Part shown: piece by piece, positions 1 to 10,015 of the stretch
Layout of the letters: every line of letters starts with the position of its first letter
Numbering within the stretch: the first letter of the stretch is position 1
Source: Cyanophora paradoxa
Taxonomy: Eukaryota; Glaucocystophyceae; Cyanophorales; Cyanophoraceae
Direction of reading: 5' to 3'
Assembly: GCA_004431415.1 (NCBI GenBank)
Contig: QPMI01000362.1
Coordinates: 1-31,288 of the forward strand
DNA length: 31,288 nt
Notes under the pieces: model-generated
The model's database searches: none
The model's input: the letters and a program-made list of their open reading frames with translations, nothing else
Told to the model about the DNA's origin: nothing
Made by a program: the position numbers and the translations under genes

Positions 1-338
1 TCTCGCGACTTGTAGACGAACGATGAACGAACGAGGCCGCGTGGAACCTCCGCGGTCGCTAATTTTCAACGGGTTTTCGAGTTCCATGCGGTGTACGTTA
101 AAAAAGCCAAGTCTAGTGCTAATCTCTAGCGCCAGCTAGTCTGGGCTCTTTGGAGCGGGGCAGGGGTAGAGCAGCTCAGCATCGCGCTCCTGCTCTGGCG
201 ATGGCGTCTGCGTCGCCGAGCGCTCCTAGTGCTAGCTGTCGTCGTTCTGGTGGTCCAGATCTGATCCACGTGCTCGCCGCGGCGCTCGTGAGCGACGCCT
301 CTAGCTCGGATGCGGAACGCTGTCTAGGAAGCTGCCAT
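1..338. other. intergenic, no gene seen
   Basis: No convincing coding sequence. A 64-codon open frame at 150-344 (+) has no recognisable domain and runs into the transposon-like element. The last eight bases (331-338, GCTGCCAT) are the left copy of the direct repeat that flanks that element. Confidence 0.5.
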
Positions 339-860
339 CAGTGATGGCATTAATAATACTCCCCAAAACGCCGACCTTAACATTAATAGTTAAGGTCTTT
401 ATTATAATATTAATAACATTATAGTGTATTATAATAATGCTCCATACAAATCCCGCCCCGGCAGCCCCGTCCTGCTTCTTCTTCGTACATTCAGCACTCT
501 TAAATGAAGCAGATAAGCAAGATTCAACCGTTTGAACTGTGCAGCTACGTGTTTAGAACAGGCTTGTGCCTTCTTTAAGAGATGGTGAGAGGGGTATGGT
601 ACCTGAGGTGTGTTCCATGGAGCTGTCAGGATGTCCGAGCGCTCGCAGAGCATTCAGACACATCTTAAACATCGTTTTAAAGCGTTGAGTTGCGTCGTGG
701 TGCGCTCCTGGGCAAAAGAAAGCGCACTAATAGGGGGTACCCCCGTATATTAATATTGTATTGTTAAGGTCCCCGATTCGGGGGAACCTTATAATAATAC
801 TATTATAATGCATTATAATAATGTTTATTACTGGATATTAATATTAAACGGCCATCACTG
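339..860. mobile_element. hAT-like non-autonomous DNA transposon (MITE)
   Basis: A 522-bp element bounded by perfect 10-bp terminal inverted repeats, CAGTGATGGC at 339-348 and its reverse complement at 851-860. It is flanked by an 8-bp direct repeat GCTGCCAT at 331-338 and 861-868. An 8-bp target duplication and CAG-initial termini are typical of the hAT superfamily. Both ends are AT-rich and carry hairpins: GACCTTAAC at 373-381 pairs with 389-397, a perfect palindrome lies at 733-744, and a near-palindrome at 766-790. GACCTTAAC-like blocks recur inverted near each end. No transposase is encoded; the only internal frame (429-653, minus, 74 codons) shows no domain. The flanking duplication is intact. 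An unrelated foldback element is less likely because duplication length and terminal sequence both agree with hAT. Confidence 0.82.
373..397. repeat. hairpin inside the hAT-like element
   Basis: Perfect 9-bp stem, GACCTTAAC at 373-381 and GTTAAGGTC at 389-397, with a 7-base loop ATTAATA. A related GACCTTAAC-like block occurs in inverted orientation near the other end of the element, so it may belong to a longer subterminal repeat. Confidence 0.8.
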
Positions 861-1019
861 GCTGCCATCACCGACAGACTGCGCGGCGTCTCCGCCTGAG
901 GCCTGCGCCATGGCCGTGCGCGACCGCTAGGTGCTAGCCAGCAAGGGTACGATAGCTGCTAGCTCGAAGGCGTACCTCTGCAACCGCTCGAGAGGTTCCA
1001 AGCGCTAAGTTCTGGCCTA

Positions 1020-1069
1020 ATTCCATTTCCACGCGTTTAGCTATAGGCCTAAACGCGTGGAAATGGAAT
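1020..1069. repeat. perfect 21-bp inverted repeat, 8-nt loop
   Basis: The left arm 1020-1040 begins ATTCCATTTCC and the right arm 1049-1069 is its exact reverse complement; the loop is CTATAGGC at 1041-1048. It is less GC-rich than its surroundings. It does not look like an intrinsic terminator because no T-run follows. It could be a foldback transposon remnant, a cruciform-forming site or a small hairpin RNA precursor; the sequence alone cannot decide. Confidence 0.9.
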
Positions 1070-1195
1070 CGCCGGTTCGTTAGCCGGACGACGAAATTTC
1101 TGAAAAAAAACCTCGTTCGTCCGAGTCGTGCACTTAGGCTAATTTGCGACTACGGGAAATCGTCCATGTGGTTTACGCCCTGAGCCTCGAGGGGA

Positions 1196-1219
1196 GGGGG
1201 GGGGGGGGGGGGGGGGGGG
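1196..1219. repeat. poly-G run, 24 nt
   Basis: Uninterrupted run of 24 G preceded by GAGGGGA. Its length is probably variable and hard to sequence accurately. Confidence 0.9.
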
Positions 1220-1689
1220 CGTCCTGACTAGAGGCGGGTAGAGCGAATTTGCGAACCTTCAGCCGTCACCCGTGACTTCCGCGCTTCACGGTAAGCTGCA
1301 CGCGTCGTTCTGGGCCCTGCAAGACGCAAAGCCTCGGGAATAGCCATCCAGTCGCCCAGAGTAAACAGTAGCAACAGCTGCAACAGGAAACAGAACTAAG
1401 TTCAATACGCAGCCGCGCAAGTTCAGCTGTAGTCGTGCAAACCTGCCGCGCTCTGCCTGATCGGTTGGTCCCAGGTTTCGCTGTGGGAGCGCCTTGAGCG
1501 ACGGCAGTCCTTTCTTGACAAGGTTCGTGCGCTCTGTGCACGGAGATTAGCGCTGATCCGGGCGCGCTCTTGATATCCCGCATCGCTGCGGTTGCGCATC
1601 GGTGGCAGTTTCGATCGACCCCGTCTGTTGAGTCTAACAGTATCTGTTCCGTTCAGGTCTGAGGGTCGGTCTGAGGATCAGGAGGCTCG

Positions 1690-4600
1690 ATGGCAGAGCA
1701 CGCAGGAGGCGGGGGCGGCAGCAACCAGCAGCGCCGCTCCCGGCACCTGTGGGTTGGGTGAGCTGCATCGCTCTCGGTCCAGACAGCATGCGCTTAGTGC
1801 CTTATCGCTCTCCTACTCAGGAAGTCGGCGCCGAGCTTTCCGAGGAGGACATCCGGCGCGCGTTTGATCCTACGCGAAATTCTCAGCATCCGACTCGTGC
1901 GGGAGACGTCATGCTGCTTCGTCAACTTCAGAAACGTGGAAGATGCCGTGGTCGCCCGCCAGAAGCTGCAGCGGACGGTGATCCCGCCGGGAGAGTCGAA
2001 GATCGAGATCAACTTCGGCAAGGTCGGTCGCTCCTTTTCCTGCCCGGGCCGCTGTAACAGGCACGTGCAGCGCCAAGACAACATGACGAGCCGGCACCTC
2101 TGGGTCGGCAACCTGGAGTCCGACATGAACGAGGACAACCTCAAGAACCTCTTCGCCCCGTTCGGGCAGGTGCCCTCCGTCTTCGGCCTTTGTTTTCTTT
2201 TTGCGGAGGGCGGGGCAGGTGCTGAGCGTGCGGCTGCTGCGGGAGACGAACTGCGGCTTCGTCAACTTCAAGACCGTCGAGGAGGCCGTCGCCGCGCGCA
2301 CCGCCATGCAGGTGCCCGCCTCGCCCCCGCCGCGCCCCCGCGCCGCCGGCCGACGCGGCGGGGTGCAGGGCAAGCGGCTCTCAGCGGACGCGAAGCCGAT
2401 CGAGATCGACTTCAAGTTCCCCCGCAACCAGGACAGTAATGGCGGCGCCGGTGGCGCTGCCGCCGCCGGCGGCGGCGGCGGGCGGCGAGGCGAGGACGGC
2501 TCCGGCGGCGGCAAGAGCCGCAGCGGTGGTCGCAGCAAGAAGGGTGGGAACGGGCAGCAGCAGCAGCAGCAGCAGGGGCCGGCGGGGCAGCAGCAGCAGG
2601 GCGGGCCCGGGCAGGGGGTGCGGTACGCTGTGCCGGGGGCGATGCCGGCGGGCATCCCGGACTACGACCTGGTGCAGCCGCTGCCGATGGTCGTGCCGGC
2701 GGCCGCCCCCCGCGTGGCCCCCGCCCCCGCCGTCGACCCCGCCTTCGTCCACATGGCCCCGCAGCAGCACTTCATGCCCCAGGTCCTCTTTCCCTCCCCG
2801 CCACTGCCCTGCCCCCGCCCCGCCTCGCCGGCCCCGCGCTCACCGGCCGGGGGCGCCTGCGCAGATGGGCGGCCCGCCCCCCATGGTGCTCCCGCAGGCC
2901 TGGCGGCCCCCGCCGGGCATGCCCCCCGGCGCCGCCTACGGGCCCTCTCCCCGACCGCCGCGGCGGCCGTGCCGGCGGCCGGTGGCGCCCCTCCGGCGGG
3001 GTACGCGGCGGCGGCGGGAATGCACCTCTGCCGGTCTCGGCAGGGGCGGCGGCGGCGACGGCGGCGCTGGCGGCGGCGGCGGCGGCCTCGTCGACGACAA
3101 ACGCGGCGAGCGCGGCGGGGAGCACGGGGCGGCGGGCGCGGCTGGCGGGCAGGAGCTGGAGATGGCGTCGAGCAGCACGGACTGGACCGTGCGCGTCAAG
3201 GCCTGGCGTTACTGGTGCCAGCTCTTCCACCGCGCCGAGAGCGAGGACGCACAGGTCCGCCATCCCCAACCCCGCCCCCGCAACCCCCCGACGGGCCCCG
3301 CAGGTTATGTACGCGCACGCGGACGACTGCGCGAGCCAGCCCCTGACCTTCGTCCAAGTGCGCCGCCGCGCCGCGCCGCGCCGCGCCGCTCCCCGCCCCG
3401 GCGCCGGCGCCGAGCGCGGCGGCAGATGTTCCTCCAGTCGAACGCGCTGGAGGGCGCCATCGACTCGGTCATGCGGGTGCGCCGCCCGTGCCGGCCGGCC
3501 GGTGTCGGGGCGCGGGGCGCTGGCGTGACGGGGGCGGGGGGGCAGATGCCGCCGGACACGGACGCGGACCTGCTGCTGTGCCTGTTCAGCTACTGCCTGG
3601 AGGGGGACGACGCCGTCCACCGCCGCCTCCTCGACGGCCTCTGCGCCCTCGCCAACCTCCTCCGCCAGGCCCGCCCCGCCCCGCCCCGCCCGCCCCCCCC
3701 CATTTCCGCCCCGCCCCTGACCGCGCCGCAGCACGGCTACTCGGCGTTCGGGAGCGGGCTGCCTAACCAGGGCCCCACGATCGCCCGCGTCATGCGGATG
3801 ACCGTCGCCGCCTACAAGTTCGACCCCATGCAGGCCCGCCCCGCCCCGCCCCGCCGCCTGCAGCGCGCCCGAGGCGCCGCGCAGGTCCAGAAGTTCGCGA
3901 CCTTCTTCTCGAACCAGCTGGAGGAGACGAACCGGCGCCTCGCGGAGAGCGAGCGCCGTCTCCAGCAGCTCGACACCGTGCGCGCCGCCGCGCCGCGCCC
4001 GGCCTCGCGCGCGGCTGAGGCGGCGCAGGCGTCGGACGCGGTGGCCGCGCTGCTGGAGAGCACGAACCTGACGAGCGAGCTGCTGCGCCTCTCCAAGCAG
4101 AAGCAGCAGAAGATGCGCTCCATGCTCAGCCGCCAGACCGCCTTCCGCTCCGGCCGCGACATCCGCGCCCTCTTCGAGGACATCTACAAGGCCCGCCCGC
4201 CCGCCCCGCCCGCGCCGCCCCCCCGCCTGACGCCCCGCAGGTCCTCCACGACCTCCTCACCCCGCCCCGGCGCAAGAGCGAGGACCACTCCAACGGCCAC
4301 GCCGCCGAGAAGGCCGCCGCCGAGCACGACGAGAAGGCGGGGCCGGGGGCGGCGGGGGAGGGGAGCGGGGCGGGGGTGCAGGGGCACGGGGGCCACGGAG
4401 AGGAGCACGGGCAGAGCGCGGCGTACCGGATGATCCTGCAGCGCGTGCGCGAGTTCGTCGACTCGTCGTGCGCCACCCTCCTCGACATCGTCGAGAAGCG
4501 CTCCACCCAGTGGGACGGCCTCATGCAGGCCCGCACGCCCCGCCCCGCCCCCGCCCTCCCGCCCGGCGCGGCGGCCGGCCGAGGGCGGCGGGCGCAGAGT

Positions 4601-5069
4601 GCCCAGCTGCAGTACCTGGCGTACGTGGAGCGGCACATGCGGCAGCGGCGGGAGCAGCTGCGGCTCTTCCAGCGCCGCCTGCGCTTCTGCGGGGAGAAGC
4701 TGGAGAGCCTGGAGCGGGACCGGGAGTCGATGGCGGAGTTCGGGATGGCGGAGGCGGACGACGACACGGAGGCGCAGATCGCGGCCATCCACGCGCGCTT
4801 CGAGGAGACGAGCGCCAAGCTCAAGGAGGTCCGCACCGACATCGAGACCGTCCGCTTCTCCGTCTCCGTCTTCCTCGAGGCCAACAAGGCCCCCGAGTTC
4901 GCCGGTCCGCCCCCGCCCCCCGTCCCTCTCCACCCGCCCCGTCTGCGCCAGCGGGGCCCGACGCGTGCGGGGCGCAGAGGTCGAGGCGCGCATCTCGGAG
5001 CTCGCACTCTGCCTCCGAGAAGAGGACAACAAGCCCGGCGCCAGCGCCCCCACGCCCCCCGCCCGCTAG
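1690..5069 (+). CDS. Tandem RRM protein with long C-terminal coiled coil
   Basis: Probable RNA-binding protein. Starting at ATG 1690, a Gly-rich leader precedes RRM1, with RNP2-like RHLWVG before the first intron and RNP1-like SCCFVNF near 1915. RRM2 begins RHLWVGNLESDMNEDN near 2091, has NCGFVNF as RNP1 and ends KPIEIDFKFPRNQD. The RRM pair resembles SPEN/FPA-type domains. A Gly-, Gln- (CAG x7 at 2555-2575) and Pro/Met-rich linker follows. From about 3150 the protein is helical (VRVKAWRYWCQLFHRAE), then strongly coiled-coil (NQLEETNRRLAESERRLQQL near 3913; RFEETSAKLKEVRTDIE near 4797), ending GASAPTPPAR and TAG at 5067-5069. I count about 14 introns, four with GCCCGC donors. Frame breaks near 1867 (inside RRM1) and 2950 lie at base runs. 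ATG 3162 (MASSSTDW) could start a separate coiled-coil gene; I find no terminator before it. I do not recognise the C-terminal half. Confidence 0.8.
3669..3731 (+). other. GC-AG intron, GCCCGC donor
   Basis: The exon ends CTCCGCCAG, the intron starts GCCCGCCCCG, and it ends with CCTGACC (branch-like) and CGCAG. The flanking frames join in phase 0 between LANLLRQ and HGYSAFGSG. Same donor hexamer at 3834-3884, 4191-4240 and 4529-4597 in this gene. Confidence 0.7.
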
Positions 5070-5195
5070 GCCCGCCACGCCCGCCTCCGTAGCAGCCCAG
5101 GACCGCCACGCAGGATGCGCCATGTGCTCGTGTCGCATACGCACGCGCATGTTTCGAGAGCGGGCGCAGGAGGCAGGGCGCGCGGGGGGCGGGGG

Positions 5196-5391
5196 CTAGA
5201 GGGAGTCGTCGGCGTCGATGCGGTCGCCGGCGGCGCGGATGTCGCCGACGATGTCCGTGAGGGCGAGCTCGGGGTGCTCCAGCCGGAAGTCCACCCGGAT
5301 GTCCTCGAAGTCCTTCGCCGGGCCCGCCTCCTCCTCCCCCTCCTCCTGCCCCCCCCGCCCCCGCTTCTCCGCACAAGAAGAGGGCGAGGAA

Positions 5392-5431
<40 letters not shown>

Positions 5432-6803
5432 GGGAGGGGGGGACGAGGAGGGTGGGCGGTGGGGGGCGCACCTCGCGGGTCACCTCGACGGTGGGGAAGG
5501 AGCCCGAGCCGTCGGCACCATGCGGGAAGACACCTGCGCCTCATCACGCCCTCGCGCCCCTGGCCGCCCTCGCCGCAAGCACCTTTCACGACGGAGCGGA
5601 CCAGAGCCGCCTGCAGCGCGCGTGAGTGGGGCGCCGGGAGGGGCGGGCGGGATGCGGAAGGTGTGGCCGGACCTCTCGCCTGCCGATGGGGAGCTCGAGG
5701 GCGTCGATGAGATACGTGCGCATACAGTCGACGGCGAGGAGGGCGGCGGGGCGGCCCGTCGCCAGCCGCCGCGCCGGCTCCTCGAGGACGGCCTGGATGG
5801 ATGCCGGCGGCGCCGGCATCTCCGGCATCGCCGGCTTCCACCGCTCCGCCTCCGTCTCCTCCTGCCCGTTCCTGCCACGCCCTGAGCCGCGGCCGGCAGG
5901 GAGGGGGCCGCCGGCGCTCTCACCACGCCTGCTGATCCTCCGCCCGCTCGCCGAAGAGGGCGATCCGCTGCACGCGCGCCTTCCAGTCCGCCACTGCGCC
6001 GCCGCGCTCGGCCCGGGGCGACGCCGGGCAGCGCCGCGGCGCGCGCACCGTCCTGGCCCCACTTGGCGGCCTCCCGCAGCTCAAACAGGCCGAGCTCCCG
6101 TCCCGTTGCGCCGCACCAGCAGCACAAAAGCATGACGGTACTGTCCGCAGGCCGCTCCCAGCCGCTCTCCTCGTTCACTGCGGGAAATTAGAAACTGGCT
6201 TCCATTTTGCCAGACTGCGGGAAATTAGAAACTGGGGCACCCTGAGTGAGGGGCGCCAGAAAGCGCCCGACGCGGCCGTATACGAGATTCGTCCAGTCCC
6301 AGAAGTTCATTGACATCATGTCCAATTCTCCGTTGTTCATGTCGTCGTCGCCCCTGCGCCGCCGCCGCTTATCATTACGAGTCAGGGGACGACGAGTCAT
6401 TATCATTACATGCGCCGCCGCCGCTTATCATGACTCGTCGCCGCACGCGCTTCGACGAGTCAGGGACGCACGGCGCCGGCAGCTTCACGTTTGAAAGATC
6501 GAGCGGGCGTATGCGGACTCGTGGCTCATCCACCGCCGGCGGCGCACTCGGCGGAGGCTGGGCGCGCGCCAGAAATGCGACGGCTGCTGCCACGGCTGCC
6601 CCAGCGCCGATGAGGAGGGGTGCATCGAGTTGGAATTCCGCGACGCACGGCCCCTCGTGGCGCAGCGACCGCGCCGCACGCGCCGCGCTTTTCTGTGGAG
6701 GGGTGGCGAGGAACGCGCTGGCGAGCTGCACGCGCGACCTGCTCGGCAGCGCTGGAAGGGCGGACACGAAGCCGCAGCTGCAGCTGCTGTTCATGTGCGC
6801 CAT
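5196..6803 (-). CDS. Unknown protein with N-terminal membrane or targeting segment
   Basis: Reading on the minus strand from ATG 6803, the N-terminus is Ser/Ala/Arg-rich, then a hydrophobic stretch (PLLIGAGAAVAAAVAFLARA) suggests a signal anchor or organelle presequence. Next comes VDEPRVRIRPLDLSNVKL. An intron at 6354-6471 joins to GDDDMNNGELDMMSMNFWDW, and another (6178-6276, GC donor GCCGCG) joins NLVY to VNEESGWERPADS. Later exons give VADWKARVQRIALFGERAED, PASIQAVLEEPARRLATG and LLAVDCMRTYLIDALELP. The acidic end is KDFEDIRVDFRLEHPEL to DDSL, with TAG at 5196-5198. One intron carries a 39-nt C run on the sense strand. The start is not certain: the part upstream of MNNGEL could be a separate small gene, in which case the gene starts at ATG 6340. 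I do not recognise the family. It follows PRP19 on the same strand, the only tandem pair in the window. Confidence 0.6.
5392..5430. repeat. poly-G run, 39 nt
   Basis: 39 consecutive G on the plus strand, within an intron of the minus-strand gene at 5196-6803, so the transcript carries a 39-C tract upstream of the acceptor, in the position of a polypyrimidine tract. Confidence 0.9.
6177..6235. repeat. Duplicated 3' splice site (22-bp direct repeat)
   Basis: Identical 22-mers at 6177-6198 and 6214-6235, 37 bp apart. Read on the minus strand each is a complete acceptor, with a branch-like TTCTAAT, pyrimidines and CCCGCAG. The downstream copy (intron ending at 6178) joins VNEESGWERPADS in frame; use of the upstream copy would add 37 nt and shift the frame. 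Confidence 0.8.
6355..6431. repeat. 21-bp direct repeat in an intron
   Basis: Identical 21-mers at 6355-6375 and 6411-6431, starting TGCGCCGCCG. On the minus strand the 6355 copy forms the acceptor end of the intron at 6354-6471 (GCGCAG at its border). The 6411 copy is followed by T instead of G and so is not an acceptor. The piece looks like an internal 56-bp duplication of the intron end. Confidence 0.7.
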
Positions 6804-7128
6804 AGCAGACCCGGTGCCAGACCGTGCGAGTGGGGTACGCGGGCAGAAGTTCTCCGGCGCGGACGGCTCCCGGCGCGGCGCTCTAGAGAAGGGCTACCCA
6901 ATGCGGACCCTCGACACGTCGATCGGCTCTTCGCGTCCCTCAGATCGCGTCGCAACGCGGCCCAGATTTCCTGGCAAAAACCATCTTCGGGGGCTGAAAC
7001 CTTGCGTGCCCGGAAGTTGCAGGACGCGCATGAATTCGCAATCGCTATCGGCGGGACGTGCGCTCGGAGGGACGGGGGAGGGGTCGGGGCGGGCGGCGGG
7101 GGCCGGGGCGGGGGGCGCCGCGGGGCGG
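6804..7128. other. intergenic between two minus-strand genes
   Basis: 325 bp between the PRP19 stop and the start of the next minus-strand gene. A long plus-strand open frame crosses it but has no domain and continues antisense to PRP19, so it is not called. Presumably holds the PRP19 3' region and the promoter of the downstream gene. Confidence 0.5.
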
Positions 7129-9785
7129 TCATGCGGCGGCGAAGAACTTGACGGAGCGGTCGAGGGAGGCGGAGCCGATGAAGGCGGCGTCAGGCCCGAA
7201 CGCCACGTCCGTCACAGCCGCCGTGTGCTCCCCGAAAGCCTTCACCTCCTCGAAGCCCTTCGTCGCGAACACCCTGCCCCCGCCCCCGGTCGGCACCGGC
7301 CCCGCGAGCAGAGGCGCCGGGCGGGGCGGGGCGCACCGGACGTTGGCGCCGGCGGCGGCGAGGTACTGACCCGAGTAGTCGAACGCCACCGCGTTGATCG
7401 GGGTCCTGCGGGGCGCGCCTCAGGCGGCGCCGTCGCGGCGTGGCACGGTGCAGTGCGGAGCGGGGCGTACCCCTCGGAGACGGAGAGGGTCTTGAAGTTG
7501 CAGGCGTCGGGCTGGCCGGCCTTGCGGAGGTCCCACAGCTTCACCGTCCCGTCGTGCGACGCCGAGGCCAGGTAGAAGCTGCCGCGCGCCTCAGGCCCAG
7601 CGCCGATGCGGGGCCCGGGGCGGGCTGGTGCGCGCGGACCCGTTCTCGGAGAAGGCGATGGAGGAGACGGGCCCGGCGTGGCCCTCGAAGGTCGCCACGT
7701 TGGCCTGCGACTTGACGTCCCACACCTTGATCAGCGCGTCCGGCGTCGCCGTCCCCAGGATCAGCCCGTCCGGGTGGAACGCCACGCTGCTGTACCCTGC
7801 CCGCGCCGTCAGCCCGCCGGCGACTGCCCCGGGGCAGGGAGAAAGGGGATTGGGCAGAAAGAGGATTGGCGCGAGCTAGAGGGGGGGGGGGGGGGGGGGG
7901 ACAGGGAATGTTGGAGGGTCCTATCGCGCCAGAGCCGACGAGACGGCAAGACGCCACCGACCCTCGACCGTCCCCTCGCGAGCCCGAGGGCCCGGGGGGC
8001 GCGGCCGTGACACAATTTCGCATTTCCTCTTCAACCTGGCTCATGAAAGATCGCCACGTTGCTTTTAAAAATGCGGACGCCACGGCGAGGCCAGACGGTG
8101 GGGCGGCGGGGCACCGGGAAAAGAAAGGGGGACCGGGGCGGGGCGGGGTGCGCGAACCCCGTGTGATGCCTGCGTCCTGGGTCTGGACGAAGCAGAAGCC
8201 GGAGCGGATGTCGAAGATCGCCCAGGTGCCGTCGTGCGAGGCCGAGACCAGGTAGTCGCCCGTCGCGTGCAGCGAGACCTGCCCGCCCGCTCAGCGCGGC
8301 CCGGCGCGGGCGGGCGGTGGGAGCAGCGCACCCCGACGACCTCCTCCGCGTGCTCCTTAAGAGTGAGCGCCGCCTTCCAGCCTGCCGCCCGTGGTCAGGC
8401 GGCGCAACCCCAAGCAGCGTCTCCCCGATCGCGCGCACTGGAATCCTTGCCGGTCCAGACCTTCACGGTCTTGTCCGTCGAGGACGAGAAGATGACGTTC
8501 TCCGAAGGGTGGACGAGCACATCCGTGACCTACACGCGTGCGCAGGTGACGAGAGCAGCCGTGAGCGGCACATGCCGGGCGATGCCGAGGCCCGGTGCGA
8601 GGGCGCACCTTCTTGCTGTGGCCCGCGAGCTTCGCGACGAGCTTGCCCGCCGCACGGTTGAAAAGGATAACATCGCCATCGACGCCACCGGACACGGCCT
8701 ATCGGACCGGTGAGGTGCTGGAAGAGGAATATCGCCACAGACAAGCAAGCCGCACCATGTTCGCATCGCGCGGATTGATGTCGAGGCAAGTGACACCGGG
8801 TGGGCTGGCTTTGTGCATGAGGCTCGTTCCGACCTGCTTGTACGCCTGGATCTGCTCAGGAGTTGCCAGGGACGCCGAGGCCTGCCGCTTCTTGCGGCCT
8901 TTCGACAACCTGAGCAACTCGCGGCTCGGAGGTGAACTTGGCACGAAAGTGAAACAAAACGACGCGCACGCGGTCGCAGTGCTCGTCATCTTCTTGACTA
9001 CATCGCTAGTGAGGCCCGACTTCGGCTTGGGCACATCGACCTCCATTGGCTCCGCGGCCGCGCTCGGAGCTGCGGCACCCTGTGCGCCTATCTGCGATAG
9101 TTGTGCCGTCGCCGCCGCAAGCGCACTGCTCGGCAAGCCCAGTTAACATCTTCCCGCCGAATGCTGGGCGGCAGCCATTCCGGGAAAACGCACTTCCGGG
9201 CCTGATCGCGCTCCTTGACAAGTCGGGCGATAACTCGACAAGCGGCATCGTGCTGATAGAGGGCGTGCGAAAGTTCTTGCCGAACCTGGAACTCGCGTGA
9301 GCGCGATGGGCGGCGGAATAGCGAGTCAGGGGCGGCGGAGGCGGAAACGGACGGTGTCCAGGTGCTGCTTGAGAGTGAAAGTTTCCAGCGTGAGCGCGTC
9401 CCACTCGTTCTGAAAGATGGCGAGGAGCGAGGGGATGCTCGTCGCGTTCGGTGGCCGGGGCTTCACGATCTTCGAGGCTGCCGGGCGAGCACGATCACAT
9501 TAGCTTTCGAGCACTGAGCGAATTGCTCGCGGGGGAGGGGCGTGGCACGCGGCGCGAACCCTGCGGGACGAGGAGGTCCTCCTTGCTCATCGGCTCCTTC
9601 GTAATGGGGCACGTGCCATTCGCCTCAAGGTACTTCTCGATCAATCGCTTCTCGTAAGCGTGGCCGGACTTTTTCGAGATGACCGGCTCCTCCGGGATGC
9701 CGCCCGACACTGCGAATCGAGTGAGGGGCGAGCGGGAAACCCCCAAGCGAACGTAGTCGAACGCACGGGCGCAGGTGAGGCTCAT
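7129..9785 (-). CDS. PRP19: Pre-mRNA-processing factor 19 (U-box E3 ligase)
   Basis: Core of the nuclear NineTeen complex, which activates the spliceosome and ubiquitinates splicing factors. ATG 9785 starts MSLTCA, like animal PRP19; an intron follows, then the U-box ([40 protein letters not shown]). Next come the conserved linker [18 protein letters not shown] and [20 protein letters not shown], then the coiled coil [21 protein letters not shown] variable Ala-rich segment leads to a seven-bladed WD40 domain: [79 protein letters not shown]-like and [31 protein letters not shown], and [20 protein letters not shown], ending SVKFFAAA and TGA. Full family length, about ten introns, donors mainly GTGCG or GTCCGC. 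A 20-nt C run (7881-7900 on the plus strand) sits in one intron. Paired divergently with the small gene at 10016. Confidence 0.96.
7881..7900. repeat. poly-G run, 20 nt
   Basis: 20 G on the plus strand inside a PRP19 intron, a C tract in the transcript. Third such run in the window. Confidence 0.85.
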
Positions 9786-10015
9786 CCTGGGCGCGGCTTC
9801 GTTTTTGCGAGCAGGTCCTTCCCCCCCTGTTCGCCGGGTACAGCAAACGTAGGCGCATTCTCGCCCAGGTGCGCCTTCTGCCTTCTCGGGTGGCCGACTT
9901 TGTGCTAATGTGAAAGAAAGCTCCAAATGTGAAAGAGAAAAGCTCGTCGCGAGCACCCCGCCCAACGGCGCCCGACCGCCGTCTGCCGAGCCCGCTGAGC
10001 CCTCGCTGCGCAGCG
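9786..10015. promoter_or_regulatory. probable bidirectional promoter region
   Basis: 230 bp between the divergent start codons of PRP19 (minus) and the small plus-strand gene. It is locally less GC-rich and has a near-tandem direct repeat AATGTGAAAGA at 9907-9917 and 9926-9936. Promoter function is inferred only from position. Confidence 0.4.

Larger units (their letters stand above)
861..1689. other. intergenic, upstream of the RRM gene
   Basis: Contains the right-hand target duplication (861-868), a perfect inverted repeat (1020-1069) and a run of 24 G (1196-1219). A 105-codon minus-strand frame at 1266-1583 is Cys- and Ser-rich with no domain and is not called. The promoter and 5' leader of the following gene presumably lie in the last few hundred bases. 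I see no clear TATA box. Confidence 0.5.

Noticed and set aside
1020-1069. Inverted repeat as a transcription terminator
   Set aside because: No T tract follows and no gene ends next to it; this is also a eukaryotic context.
1266-1583. 105-codon minus-strand frame with Cys-rich end
   Set aside because: No domain, no intron pattern, and it lies in the likely promoter of the RRM gene.
2555-2575. CAG x7 microsatellite
   Set aside because: Simply encodes a poly-Gln stretch in the linker of the RRM protein; no sign of unusual expansion.
4126-5841. 571-codon open frame on the minus strand
   Set aside because: Overlaps exons of two genes in opposite orientation and includes translated poly-G; no domain.
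6310-7575. 421-codon plus-strand open frame
   Set aside because: Runs antisense through introns and the end of PRP19; no domain and no start context.
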